A DNA stretch of 64,000 nucleotides from Lasiodiplodia sp. COLG20 (Eukaryota > Ascomycota > Dothideomycetes > Botryosphaeriales > Botryosphaeriaceae): the NCBI GenBank assembly GCA_009801085.1, contig VNWV01000012.1, forward strand, positions 248,001 to 312,000. Direction: 5' to 3'. A program made the position numbers and the translations under genes. Below the pieces are notes generated by a model. The model was not told the origin of the DNA. It did not search any database and saw only the letters and a list, made by a program, of their open reading frames with translations. This document shows positions 38,501 to 49,891 of the stretch, piece by piece (position 1 is the first letter of the stretch; each line of letters begins with the position of its first letter).

Positions 38501-40450
38501 TGGTCCCTTGTTTCCACCCCTAGCACGTTGTAGTGGAGCCGTCTCTCGGATAGAGGGTCAAGGCATGACATCCTGCCTGAGTTGAGCAAGGTGGGGGCCG
38601 GAGTATGTGACAACGTGAGGATTTTCGCGGCGCGATCATGTTCGGTTCGTCTCGCCTACGTGCCGCACGCTGCTGTCAGCCGATCACCGCCGTTCGCTTG
38701 CTTCGACCTGCCCTCGCTCTTGCTTCATCTTGATGGGGAACGGCCACCATTGTGGCTCGCCACGCGATCCTGCGATTCCTTGGGCCTGATGCGTTGGCAC
38801 CGCCTCGTACGGTTTTTGGTTGCGTGGGTTCGACCGAAAGGCGGTAAGTGAAAAATTCGTCGTGTGTGAGCTCTCGTTTTCATCCGCCACCCAACTTCAA
38901 TGCCCTGCATGGAGCCATCAGGCCGGTAATCCATCCTCGTAGGGCCAGAGAAGAGAGCGCCGGCTCATGCAAGGCTAATCCATACCCTGCCGATGCCTCC
39001 CGGTGGAGCTCCCTCTTGATCGCGGTGATGAGTGCTTTAGCCGCTGGGTCCCGCCTTGCCATTCCTTCCCGCTGCGCCGGGGACCCGTTCGTGCTGTGTT
39101 GTCCGCACGGGCCAGCCTGGAGTGGGGAGGAATTGGTTGCGTGCATCGTGAAAGGCGGTCTGTAGTTATGGGTCCGCCGCTGTCGGCTGTCGCGGCAAAA
39201 AGGAGGTGAGGTATGTGCACCCACGAAAAGAGGGGGAACGCGCTGGTTGATGGTGATGGTCACCCGCTTCCTCGTAAGTTTCCAGCCTCGCGGTATTGCC
39301 TCTTTTGGCAACTACCGTAAAGTGCTCAGCAGTCTGCTCCTTCAACTCTGTTGTTTTGTTTCTGTGCGATGGCTGACCGGAGGCCTTTCATGTAGTCTGT
39401 AGTAAACTTTACTCGTGCTATTGTCAGCGTCTTCCGAAATCCATTGCAAGTGTATTCGACGGCAGACGTCATTCGGATGTGTAGAGGAAGCCACGAGCTC
39501 ACCAGAACCGTACCGTAATGCCCGCCAGAGGTACTTGCCGCGCTTTATACCGTCCCGCGACCGCATGTTCATGTTGCAAGAATTAGCTCCCGTCTGCAAC
39601 GTAGATCGAGAAAGCGACGGCATCACACGACCCCGCTTAACTCCGCCGTCGGTGTGGCGAGGAACCCCGTTCCTGCTGATTATACTTTCCAACGGCGTGG
39701 CAGAAGCTCAAGCTTAAAAGTCTGCTGTGGCACTGCTATCGACGATCGATGGAGACATGGTGGAGCGGAAGATCTGGCCTGCACGGTCAGGAAGGTCAGT
39801 TGAGCGCAAGAACCACACCGGGAAGATCATTGCGACCCAGTTCGTCCCACATGAAGCGTCGATCGGGGCGGTGTTCAGGTCATGGCTGGCTCATACGACG
39901 TTCCGTGAGAAGGTGGTGTGGAAATTATTAAGTGCTGCTGGGAGATGAGGGACCTTCACCTTTGGTCAGCAGAGGAAAACACTACGGCGGATCTGAAAAG
40001 GACTTAGCCTTCGCGTTCTGCAAGACATTGCACTCTCCCTCCCTGGGTGATTGCAGTAGGTCCTCGGTCGTATATTTGGAGATGAAACAGTGCCGATACA
40101 TCCAGAGAGAAGGTCCGACGATCCACATAAGACAGGACTGAGCCCGATTATCTCGACAAAGAACACTGAAAGCCTTGGAATCTTGTACGTGAAAGGAACG
40201 AAACAGGGCATTACGTATCTGCACACAGTCAGCTCTCCAGGAGTGCTGGGATGGTCAGTATTGGTAGGAAATCAGTAACTGAATTCCAATTTTTCTCAGA
40301 ATTCTATGCACTATGCCCTAAGGCGCATCCTGAACCCCCATTTACACCCGAGTATGATTTTGTACTTGAAACTTCCCCCAAAGCCATTATCCCCCATTTC
40401 TCCATATCGGTTATAGCAATCGTCCCGTTTCAATCTATGCAGACAGCACT

Positions 40451-43400
40451 TTAGCGGCGGGTATTTCCGGCAGCCTTTACTATCACGATGTTGTCGTCTG
40501 AGTCTGATTTGGTGCTTAGATCGCTTCCGTCTGCAAAGTCTACGAATTCGAAGTCGGAGGAGGAACCTGCTACTTGTGTACTGTGTTGTCTAAGTTCTCT
40601 CTGTGAATTTGAGGGGAAATGGAAACTTACCGGAAGTGCCCTTCTTGCCCTTCCCGTACGACTTGCCCTTCTTCGACTGCTTCTTCTTGTCGCCCTTGGG
40701 GCGCGCGTTCGGGTGGATCGAGCCTGTGTCTTGAGAAATGGTCTTTGCTGATCCCTCAGCTACGGTAGAACTCTCCATGCTTGTGTTACCGATCTGATCA
40801 GCAGCTTCTCCTTCATCGGGCTTCGTCTCCATAAGAGAGTTTGAGTTGGCATACGCTGCTACATCCTCAGCCCAAGATGCCGTTCTCTCAGTTTTTGAGA
40901 TCGCTTCCGTCTGCACCAGGGAAACCTGCTGGTCGGTCATAGCGGCCGTAGTGGGCAAGGCTGCTTCAACCTGCACGTATTCCTCCTCTGCGGGAGGGGC
41001 AGTAGGAATATCGGCAGCCTCGGGAGAGACCGTTCTGCTGTCATGGATTTGCTCGTCTGCCTCTTGTGTAGAGTCTTCACGCTCCTTGTGCTCCTTTGCG
41101 GCTAGAGGCGGTTCTTCCTGGACAGTGACGAAGCTGTCGTCCTTCTCAGGCGTTGCATCTTCTACCTGGCTCGCGGTGCCTTTCATCGGCGTACCCGGAG
41201 CCAGCGTCTTCTCCGACCTTGCAGAGTGAGGGGAAGGAATCGTCTCTATAGGAGTGTAATACCTGCTTTCAGCCTCTCGCTCCGGAATTGGGGACCTAGC
41301 AGAGTTGGCCACTTTAGCCGAAGCAGCTGCTTGGGCATAGCTTACGCGTGCAGATGACGCGGCGGACAGTGAGCCTTGCTTCTCCTTGCGACAATGGATG
41401 TTAATATCCGGAACCGCGACCTTTGCCTGGCGTAGGGCAGAAGACGGCTTTTCCATCTTGACAGAACCACTCCGCTCTTCGCTTCCGCGGACATTTCCTT
41501 GCTCAGTGGAGGGAGCCGAATGATTTGACTCCTGGTCGCTCGTGTTGGTCTTCTCCTTGGTACGCCCGAATCCTGAGTCTTTGCTTTCAACTGCGACATC
41601 GGCCGAGGGTACCTCTTTCTGGAGTTGGCTGTCTGAAGAAGAAGCAGGCTTCTGCTTCTTTTCCTGCTCGCGACGCTCCAGGATTGTCGTAATTTTCTTG
41701 TCCACGAGACCGGCATCGTCGCTATGTAGCTTCGTAGCAGGCTCCATCTGGCTTTGCTTTTCAGTCGTAGCAGCACGCTCCATGGAGCCGGTAGTTGAAG
41801 GCTCTGGAGTCGTGGTACCACTTCTGGACTTGTTCGAGTCTGCTTTCTTATTGCGAATGATCTTGCGCTTCTTTTGCTTTGTGGAGTTCGCCGAAGATGA
41901 ACGACGTGAGTCGGGACGCTGTCCAGGATCCTCAGTCGACGGTGCGGCTGTGGAAGAGGCAGGGTGGCTTTGTGGAGCCTGTGAAGTGTCTCCGACGGCC
42001 TGCTTAGAAACCTCGATCGGCTGCATGCGTCGGGCATCTTGGGGTGAGTAAGACATTGGGTTATCGGCAGTGGCTTCATAAGTACGAGAAGGACCACGAC
42101 TGCGTTGGTTGTTTGTAGCACTCGGTGCTCGGTGTTCCGATACTGACTGCCTGCGATCTTGGCCAAACGGTTCCATGGCACTAGCTTCGATCGGGACAAA
42201 GGGTGCAGCATGCCGAATAGTCGGAGTCTGGACGAACTGTGTAGGCACGGAAAGCGGGTAGCCCTTCTTCAGATCGTAGCCCGAGGGCAATAGGGACTCC
42301 GCCTTTGCAGGGATCTTGACGACCAATGGGTAGCCGAAGAATAGAGCTTCATCTAGGTGTAGGGCCATGTTCGCATCTTGGAAAGTTGTCATGTTGACAT
42401 GGGCGAAGGGACGGCTCCTCTTGTCGATACTGACCTTTACATCCACGACAGGCCTGTGGAGCTGACTTTCGAAGAAAGCCTTTAGCTCCCTAGAAGCTAC
42501 GTCAAGGGGAAACCCGCGATGGAAGTTGTGGACCCAAACAGAGGGCTTTAGTCCCCTATTGATAGGCAGGCTGTTCCCAGCCTCAGCCCTTCTGGGCGCT
42601 TCGACTTGAGGCACGAAAGCTGGGAACGGTTCTGTGTTGCCTGGGGGAACTGTACTGTCGAAAGCACGGTCTGCGGCGTGACCCATCTGAGTAGCAGCAG
42701 GGTCACGGAAGGTGCCTCCAACATGGTTTCCGCGGATAGAATTGCGCCGACCACCGCGGGAACCCTTCCCGGCTTGCTTGCCTTGAAAACGCGAACCATA
42801 GTCCTGACGCAATGCCGGTCCTGACATGCGACGTGACCTCATGCCTGGCATCGTTCCTCCGTATTGCAAGTTGGTCATGTTGGCCAGATGGTGTGGCAGC
42901 ATTGGTGGCGATGTAAGGGTCGGGATAGGCATGTAGGCCGACCCAGGCGCTCCTGAAGGTTGCGCAACAGGCATATGTGGGGTAGCTTGCGCAGCCGCGT
43001 AAGGCATGTCGGGAGAGTTCGAGTGCAGGTTGAGGTTACCAGTGAAACCGGGGAAAGGATCTGAATCACGTCAGTACATCAGCTTCTAGCTTATTCGAAC
43101 ACATAAGCAAGGGGGATGATAAGACTTACTGAGTTCTCTGTGCATTGCACTGACATCAAACCCATGGGGAATACCCTGGAACGGTGCTGGGGGAAGGTAG
43201 AGCTGAGCACCGATGGTCTGAGGCGTAGCAGCTTGAGACGGCGGGCCGCGCGTAGGAGGAGCCGAAGTAGGAATGCCCATAGAGCTCTGAGGAACGAACC
43301 CAGGAGTCATGGCGTTCATCCGCGGTGTACTGCGGTGCCTCTGGTGCGTCGATGGAACCATGCCAGCATTGGAATGGTAGGGCTGCACCCGAGGCGTGCT

Positions 43401-44270
43401 CTTCGAAGGGTGTGCCTTGGCAGTTAAGTAGGGCGACTTCTGGGATAGGACTGGAGTGACGGGGACTGAGGTACTCGCTTGGCTACCCCTACGAATGGCA
43501 GAAGCTGGATGGACGGCAACGCTAGATGGATGCGCAATTTCAAGCGACGGGACAGTGCCGACTTGCGCTACCGAAGATTGATGTGGTTGACGCCACTCAA
43601 CTCGAAGTAGGCCCGGAGCGACTCTAGATGTCTGTACTTCCTGCTTTACCGTCACCTCTTCATTCGGGCTGATGATGACGCGAGTGCGGTCCTTTGCCTG
43701 CGCTTCCTGCTTCTTAGCGGTACTCTCGAGAGCATTGCGAATGCTAATGACTGCAATGGTAAGGAACAGTTCGCCGCGTTCCTTAATTTCGGCCTCGCTG
43801 AACAATTCTAGAAGCGTTGTGCCATAGCAGATTTTCTGCACCTTGGCATAATTGCATGGACACCACTCGGCAACGAAGTTCTGGATAGCGGTACTGTTTT
43901 GCGTCGCGATGCGGTCCAGGGCGGAAGCGACATGGCGTTCACCGAGGCGATGGATATCGTAAGCGTCAAAGTAATCGTGGATGGTGTAGTAGCCGACGAA
44001 GATCTCGCTGCACTGGGCGGGAAACTCGTCGCGCAACTGTTGCACGAAGCGGTCGATCTGGTGCGAGCATTCCAAGTTCATGTTAGGTGTGCGCGCAATG
44101 ACTGGCTCGGGTGGATAAGGTACCGGACGAGGAGCAATCTGACCAAGCTTGGTCGAGAACAGCGCCTTGCCGGCGACCTCTGCCAACACGATGCGCGGTC
44201 GATTGTTTTCCATATCGACCGAGGGTGGGGTATTGGATGGCGGGTGAGGATGAGCGCCGGCGCTCGCCAT
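40451..44270 (-). CDS. Large uncharacterised protein with a degenerate RRM-like domain
   Basis: Reconstructed from three exons: 43130-44270, 40631-43060 and 40451-40566, giving 1228 residues. Introns are 69 bp (GTAAGT...TTCAG) and 64 bp (GTAAGT...GCAG). The N-terminal 200 residues look folded (LECSHQIDRFVQQLRDEFPA, HDYFDAYDIHRLGERHVAS). A Pro/Ser-rich linker follows. At about 548-640 there is an RRM-like unit with SVWVHNFHRGF as RNP2-like strand and RPFAHVNMTTF as RNP1-like strand, lacking the usual aromatics. The C-terminal half is Ser/Glu/Lys-rich and disordered, ending in a Lys/Gly patch (KKQSKKGKSYGKGKKGTS) and an acidic tail. The start is the first true ATG (44270, MASAGAHPHPPS). The last exon depends on which of several acceptors is used. 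An RNA-binding role is inferred only. Confidence 0.72.
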
Positions 44271-44935
44271 GGCTCGTCGATATAAAGTGTCAGTAGACGG
44301 CGACGAGAAAGCCAGGCCGGCTGATGGAGAAAAGTGCAATCAGATCCGATGAGGAGGAAGGTTCGCAAGAGGAGAGCGAGGATCGGGGTTTTGGCAGACA
44401 AAAGTGTGAAGGAGGAAGGTAGCCACGAAAGGAAGGCACCATCGCGCAGGCAGCGACGTTGACGGCAACAAACGGCAGGTGCGCGTAGCCACATGGCCTG
44501 CGCCCACCTGCACCCACCCGCATGCCGCACACCTAGATGCAAAGCGCGAGAAAAGAATTATAGAGAAAGTTCGAATACGGCTGGACAATGGACTCGGCTG
44601 CCTATGAAGGTAATGGAAAGAATACTTCAAATTCGCCTGGACAACGAATTTAGTTGCCCACAAACTTAGAGGACGAAAAAAAACTAATGAAATCAGGGAA
44701 AATTTTTCAAACACGTCCGGACAGCAGCTTCCTGTGTAGAGTTTCGGGAATACCGAGAGCATTTGTTACCCGCTGATTGTCAAAGAAAATATGTAATTGA
44801 GAGGCGTCATACTTGACCAGCCACAGCCACTATTCACTACTAATACTTCATATCTGGCTGACTGTGCCGCTCGAGAGAAGAGATTGATATAATCGGCGGA
44901 GAATTTGATACTACAAGGCTCCAAGAGTGTGCAAA
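44271..44935. promoter_or_regulatory. 5' region of the RRM-like gene
   Basis: 665 bp between the RRM-like gene's ATG and the 3' end of the Fmp46-like gene (both minus strand). It holds the former's promoter and a set of degenerate direct repeats (44569-44740). No other gene is seen. Confidence 0.45.
44569..44740. repeat. Three degenerate direct repeats
   Basis: Three related copies start near 44569, 44626 and 44706. Each has a TTCRAA-like element, then CTGGACAA or CCGGACAG about 10 bases later, then a GCTGCC/GTTGCC/CTTCCT-like block. The cores are spaced about 56 and 80 bp apart. Divergence is too high to tell an old tandem repeat from a set of protein-binding sites upstream of the RRM-like gene. 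Confidence 0.4.
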
Positions 44936-45597
44936 TTACGAGGAGCGCGACTGCCCCAGCAGGCGCAGAATCTCTGACTGGTTATCACCGACGACAACCT
45001 TGCCGCTGGTCCAATCCACAACCTAAACATTGTCAGCAACCGGATACACCCCCAAATCAAGCAGTCCAGAGCATTTCTCAACTCCCGTAGAATCTACGCC
45101 TGCATGTATTTCCAGGCGGGGGCCAGCAACTTACCAATGGCTTCGAGAAGCTGTTCGCGTTCATCTTAAACTTCTTCAACGCCTCCTCTTGGGTCGTCGC
45201 GCCCTGCACGACCTTGCCCGCGCTATCGGATCCCAGGTATTCCAGAATCGTCTCCACCTGGTCGCTTGTGGGTGGCTCTTCCTGGGCTTCGAAGGTGAAC
45301 TCGGCCTGCTCGGCTTCGGCCTGCGTGGAGTTGTCGGACGCCTGGTCAATCGTCGTGGTGGTGCTAGCATTGGCTTGAGCCTGCTTGAGCAGGTTGAGCA
45401 CGCGCACGGATGACGCGGATGCGGGATTATGAAACAGTGTGACGATGTTCTTGGTGCCGGCCTAATGAGCGAGTGCGCTCTCGAGCAGAGAGCTTCTAGT
45501 TAGCTTTCGGTCCGCGATCGAAGCAAGAGGAATGGAGCCAATGGGTGAGAGAGCTGGAGAAACGTACCTCGCCGAAGAGCTTGCCCAGAAGGCCCAT
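44936..45597 (-). CDS. Fmp46/DUF1687-like thioredoxin-fold protein
   Basis: Three exons: 45568-45597, 45135-45461 and 44936-45022, giving 147 residues. Introns are 106 bp (GTACGT...TTAG) and 112 bp (GTAAGT...TTAG). The sequence runs MGLLGKLFGEAGTKNIVTLF, HNPASASSVRVLNLLKQAQA, then FEAQEEPPTSDQVETILEYL, and ends VVDWTSGKVVVGDNQSEILR. This matches the fungal Fmp46 family, described as a putative mitochondrial redox protein with a thioredoxin-like fold. The protein contains no cysteine at all, so thiol redox chemistry by this member is not possible as modelled. The 10-residue first exon supplies the only suitable ATG. Mitochondrial targeting is inferred from the family, not evident from the short N-terminus. 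Confidence 0.88.
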
Positions 45598-46239
45598 CCT
45601 GCTAAGCGTTGGCAGCATCTTGAATGACTTGTGAATTGGTGCAATTGGAGATGGGAGGATGGAGGAGGAGGTTCTTTGGAGTCATGGGATGACGTCGAAG
45701 CGAGCAGCTCGCGCAGGGGCCTCAGGTCACCGCCCAGCGCGGGTACCCTGGCCGGTGTCCGCTCTTGGCAATGACGAGCGGCGATCTTGCAAATCTGTCA
45801 CGTGATTTGAGAATTATTTGCTTCCCGCCCGCGATGAACGGTGCTTGGCTTACGTAGGCAGTTGATGCTGTCGCCCGGACGTGAATATGGAATTCATGTC
45901 CGGACGAAGCTCCCCATCGGGAACCTGGACAGGCTATGGTACACAAAAACAATTTCACGCCAGTGTTGGGCCGAGATATGAAGCAGTACAATGTAGATAT
46001 GGTTTATTTACAGTAGCAAAATCATCAGTCGTATCAACCGAAACCAGGTACACACCGCCACCCAATGCCCAACGGATATTAAACTGCTCGTGTTTTCGAA
46101 ACCGACCTATCATCTACCGCGTCTTTTGTGTGCCCGGTCTAACAATAATCTCAAATGTAACGCCTCGCTGGAAATGAGCCACTGAGACATTAATATGGCT
46201 GCGAAAGGCGGCCCTAAGGGGCACTGAACGAAGCATGTC
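45598..46239. other. Intergenic region
   Basis: 642 bp between the Fmp46-like start and the MFS transporter stop, both minus strand. It holds the Fmp46-like promoter and the transporter's 3' UTR. Nothing else is recognised. Confidence 0.5.
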
Positions 46240-48050
46240 TCACTTCCCGCGAAGCAATCCTGACCTCTCACTTGAGCTCTCTTCGTCTTCGTCATCTGCA
46301 TCATCATCATCATCCGCTTCACTGCTCTGTTCCTCGTCGAATCCTTCAGATTCGAGACCTGCGCCTCTAATGCCGAAGCTGAGCAGGAATCCAACGAAAG
46401 TTATTCCGCCAAAGATGCCGAACGCCATAGCCTCACCCTTTGGTTTGATGCGGGTTGCAGCAGAGAACAAGCTCCCAGATACGAAAGGCCCAACAGCACG
46501 GCCACCCGCGGAAAGAGTCTGAGCCAGGCCGTTGAGCGTGCCAAGTACGGCGTGGTCGGGGGCGGAGTTGGTGATCTGAAAGTAAATTAGCTTGGCCATG
46601 TTTCGTCACAGTCTGAAATACGCACCAGGAGCAGGGCTGAAGTTAAACCACCGACGGCAGCCACCGTCTTCACAATGAGCACGAATCCCAGCTCGATCCA
46701 CATGATGGTCTTCCCGCGACCAAGACCCGCGCCCGTATTTTCGCCGTTTTTGTAGCCGACCCAGGGCATAAGCAGGAACGCGACCACAAAGGCAGCAAGG
46801 CTAACTCTGTATGTGGTCTTGTTACCCATCTTCTCTCTTAGCTTTCCATAAATACCGATCTGAAACAGGATCGTGATAGCTCCAGCGAAGGCTAGGGAAA
46901 CCCCGATCTCTTCGGTGCTCAAGCTGCGACCAGTGGGTGGGGGCGCTTGCGCAAAGATGGGATACAGGGAATTGTAGGAGATATTAGCAAACTGGAAGAT
47001 CAGGAAGGTAAGGAGAAGGAGAAGTGTATCCCTGTTGAGGACTTCTCGCCTCGTCAAGTTCTCGCCATTGGACACATTTGGCAGAAGAGTGGGAGCAGAT
47101 TCTTGAGAAATATCTGAGGCGTCGTCTTCGTCGTCATCAGCATGCGTGCTAGAGCTGTTGCGGCGACGACCCTTGCCCATCACTCGGCGGATGTAAGTCG
47201 GCCGGGTAGAGCTCGTGAACTGCCACAGCCAGGCAAAGAGATTCTCGATCCTCTGTCCGAGCGGCGGCAGGTCTCTGGCTCCTTCCAAACTCTCCTCCAA
47301 GAATAGCATGGTAAGGATCATGTCGACAAGTAGAATGGCTGCCGAGAACAAGTTTGGCGCCAAGTAGGGATACCGGGCCTTGTTGCCCGTGAAGGGGTTC
47401 TTCTTGAAAACGAGCAGGCCTCCTACGATGGGCCCGGTAATGCCTCCTATGCCATAGACCACGGGCAGGTAGGTGAAGGCCCGGCTCTGGTTACTCCGAT
47501 CGGTGATTTCGCCCAAGCACGTTGAAACGACGCCCTGGTTGCCATTCACAAGACCCATGAAGAGTTGTACGACTATGGCTTGCCACAGCGTTTTGCAGAA
47601 CCCGAAGGCTATGAAACACGCAATTGTCAGAAGCGTCCCAAGCAGCACGACTGGCTTGCGGCCGATGCGGTCTGACAGCCAGCCCCAAAAGAAATTTGTC
47701 GCAAACTGCGCCAGAGCGAACGATGACGCTATCAAGCCAACGTAGATGCCTACTTTGTCTTCTGTCACGCCAGGAAATGTGGTTGTCATCTCGGGCAGAT
47801 ACGGGCTGATGGAGTTGAGAGCGGTTTGCTCGGCCAGCGCGATGACGGCAAGCACGGCGAGCTGCTTCTTGGGAAGCGGCGACTCATGGTGTTGCGCAGA
47901 CGCGTCGGAATCGCCGCGGCGATGGCCGAAGGACGCATCAGGCGAGGGTGGAGCGCCGCGCGAGGTGGGCGGCTTGGTGGGAAAGGTCTGGTAGTGCAGC
48001 GTAGACGACTTGCGGCGTTGCTCCAGGTCGGGCCTGGCCGAGCGCTTCAT
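46240..48050 (-). CDS. Major facilitator superfamily transporter, Ycr023C/ZIF1-like
   Basis: Twelve-helix membrane carrier, 586 residues from two exons (46626-48050 and 46240-46575), separated by a 50 bp intron (GTGCGT...TTTCAG). A 60-residue Ser/Pro-rich cytosolic N-terminus precedes helix 1 (KKQLAVLAVIALAEQTALNS), then ISPYLPEM. The MFS motif A is clear between helices 2 and 3: WGWLSDRIGRKPVVLLG. The central loop is long, basic then acidic (MGKGRRRNSSSTHADDDEDD), and the C-terminus is strongly acidic (SSEADDDDDADDEDEESSSE). Layout fits the fungal family containing yeast Ycr023C and plant ZIF1-like carriers; the substrate cannot be told. Stopping in the first frame would lose the last two helices and tail. 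Confidence 0.9.
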
Positions 48051-49891
48051 GGCAGAGGCAAAGCCTGAAGAGTGGGCAGCCTGCGCTGGAGCGGACGAGC
48101 GCGGCGCAGCGACAGCGGGGGCGGAGCTGGGAATGCGCTAGGCGGGGCTGCGTCGGCGGGTCAGATTTCGAGTTGCGGAAACGGAGGCGCATATGCACAC
48201 GGAAGGCACAGAGGTTCCCCAGGCGATGGATAAGCGATCGGGTGGTGTTTGGCGGGATGCTGGCGGTTGCCAGCCAGAATGAGCCCGTCATGCGGCAGCT
48301 TTTCGTCAGACCGGCCCCGCTAGTGCACTTGCCTTGATAGACGGCCGCCCACACGCGCAGCCCGCGAATCTGCGCCGCGCGATTGGCTCGCCTGCTGAGC
48401 GCCCGCCGCCTTCCAATTCCACCACGTCACCTACGAGCACAACAGCCACCCCGATCTAGCCTCGTATCGCGCTAAAGACGTCGATAAAGAGGATCGCCTC
48501 ACCCGCTGCGGGGAACGGAAGTTTACGTACAGATGTGACCGTATCCGCATGGACCCAGCATCCTCCCGCTCAACTCTGTCCGCAGATCCCCCGCATTCTC
48601 AGCTCTGGCTATTTTTGCGCTGCAGAACATATCGTCCTGCGTCATGGGAGCCCGCCATGGCTGCAGCCTACCGTGACGGAGAGCGCCCCCGTGCCAGCTT
48701 GGCTGGGTGTGGCGTTCGCTGGCCACACGCGTTCGCTCCGACTAGTCGCACCGGAGTATTGATCCCACAACAGTGCTGCAATATGTCGCGCGTGCTCTCT
48801 GCCCTACGACCTGCGTTTGAGACCGACAGGCGACTTGCGGTGTGCTCACATGCACGTGGATCGAACGAGACTCTGCCAGCGTGAGGGAAGAAAGCGCCGT
48901 CTCCAGCTGGGAGGCAGCAATGGGCCGATGTCCCTGAGCTCCCCATAGATTAAGCTTACGCCGTGCCAGATAGAGCCAGAAGCGACCCGCATCCAGGCCC
49001 TGCGTCCCTATGCTTGATGCGGCTCCTACCTGCAAGGCCCTCTTCCATTCCGGCATGTCAGCCCACTAATAGCCCGTTACTGTCCAGTCATGTGGCAGTG
49101 CCGATCTAGCCTACGAGTCCGGTTTAGGATCCACGCCTGCAGCACCACCAGCTGAACGAGCCTCAGCCTGCTTCAAATTATCCTGCGGCTCTGCCCAAAA
49201 TAGCGGTCAACGGCCTTTCGTCGATGCCAATTCGTGTCGCTGCTCAATGATTATCCCGTTGCACGAGCGGAAGGCCGAATAGGAGCTTCTGCACACAATC
49301 ACAGGGCGTTCGTATCTACAGTAGTTGTGATCGACGGGCGTCCAGTGTCCCCCGCATGCACGTCGGGATCCAACTCACAGGAAAGGATAGCCGTAAGCGA
49401 CCGCTTCGGGAAGCATTGCAGTGGGGCGAGAGAACTATATCGCATGGGGAAGAACACGAGCGACGGTACGAAAATGACAGCAACTACTTCTGGACAGTCG
49501 CTTCCGGGTGTTCATTTGTGGCTAGTTCTTGCTCAGCAAACCCGTCTCAAGCGCATTTGGAAAAGCATTCGCCGGGGTCATGCCAGGTACCTCCTTGGCT
49601 TGCTTCCGTCCCGTCTTCTGTTCCACGGTTTAGCCTCGCGTTACACCGTTCCGTTGCAACATCCACGGGCACGTTCTCTCCGAGGAAGGCGACTGCTGAC
49701 ACCTTGGCACAAGGGTCTGGTGCCTGGAATGAGAATGCAAAGCTCGTCCCAAAATAGCCCTACAGGTTAGATGCACGGGATCCAGCTCTGGATACTTAAA
49801 ACACTCTGCCTTGCATCTTCAATCGCTCTCGTCGACGCATCGTTCCCTGTCCTTCCCTCGCTTCGTGAATCGCACCATCCATTGCTTCACA
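48051..49891. other. Intergenic, promoters of MFS gene and tyrosinase
   Basis: 1.84 kb between divergent start codons. A TATA-like GATACTTAAAAC at about 49792-49803 lies some 90 bp before the tyrosinase ATG and is a plausible core promoter. A 178-codon frame at 49234-49770 has no family features and is not taken as a gene. Confidence 0.45.

Larger units (their letters stand above)
24521..40450. other. 16 kb gene desert upstream of the C2H2 factor
   Basis: No frame here carries a recognisable domain. The long frames (for example 375 codons at 26983-28110) are Ala/Pro/Arg/Ser-rich and reflect high GC rather than selection. The first 9 kb or so is very GC-rich with short repeats, and from about 31.7 kb composition becomes more mixed with poly-purine and poly-pyrimidine tracts (33.5-35.4 kb). 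An A-rich AATAAATAAAGAATG stretch near 37184-37198 resembles a poly(A) region. A 127-codon ATG frame at 32443-32826 with one hydrophobic segment is most likely chance. The desert lies 5' of the C2H2 gene and may hold distal regulatory DNA or non-coding transcripts; that is inference. Confidence 0.5.

Noticed and set aside
37834..38523. 229-codon frame in the desert
   Set aside because: No domain, high Arg/Ser/Cys content and no splice or promoter context; likely chance.
49234..49770. 178-codon frame upstream of tyrosinase
   Set aside because: It lies in the expected promoter region, resembles no family and competes with an overlapping 133-codon frame on the same strand.
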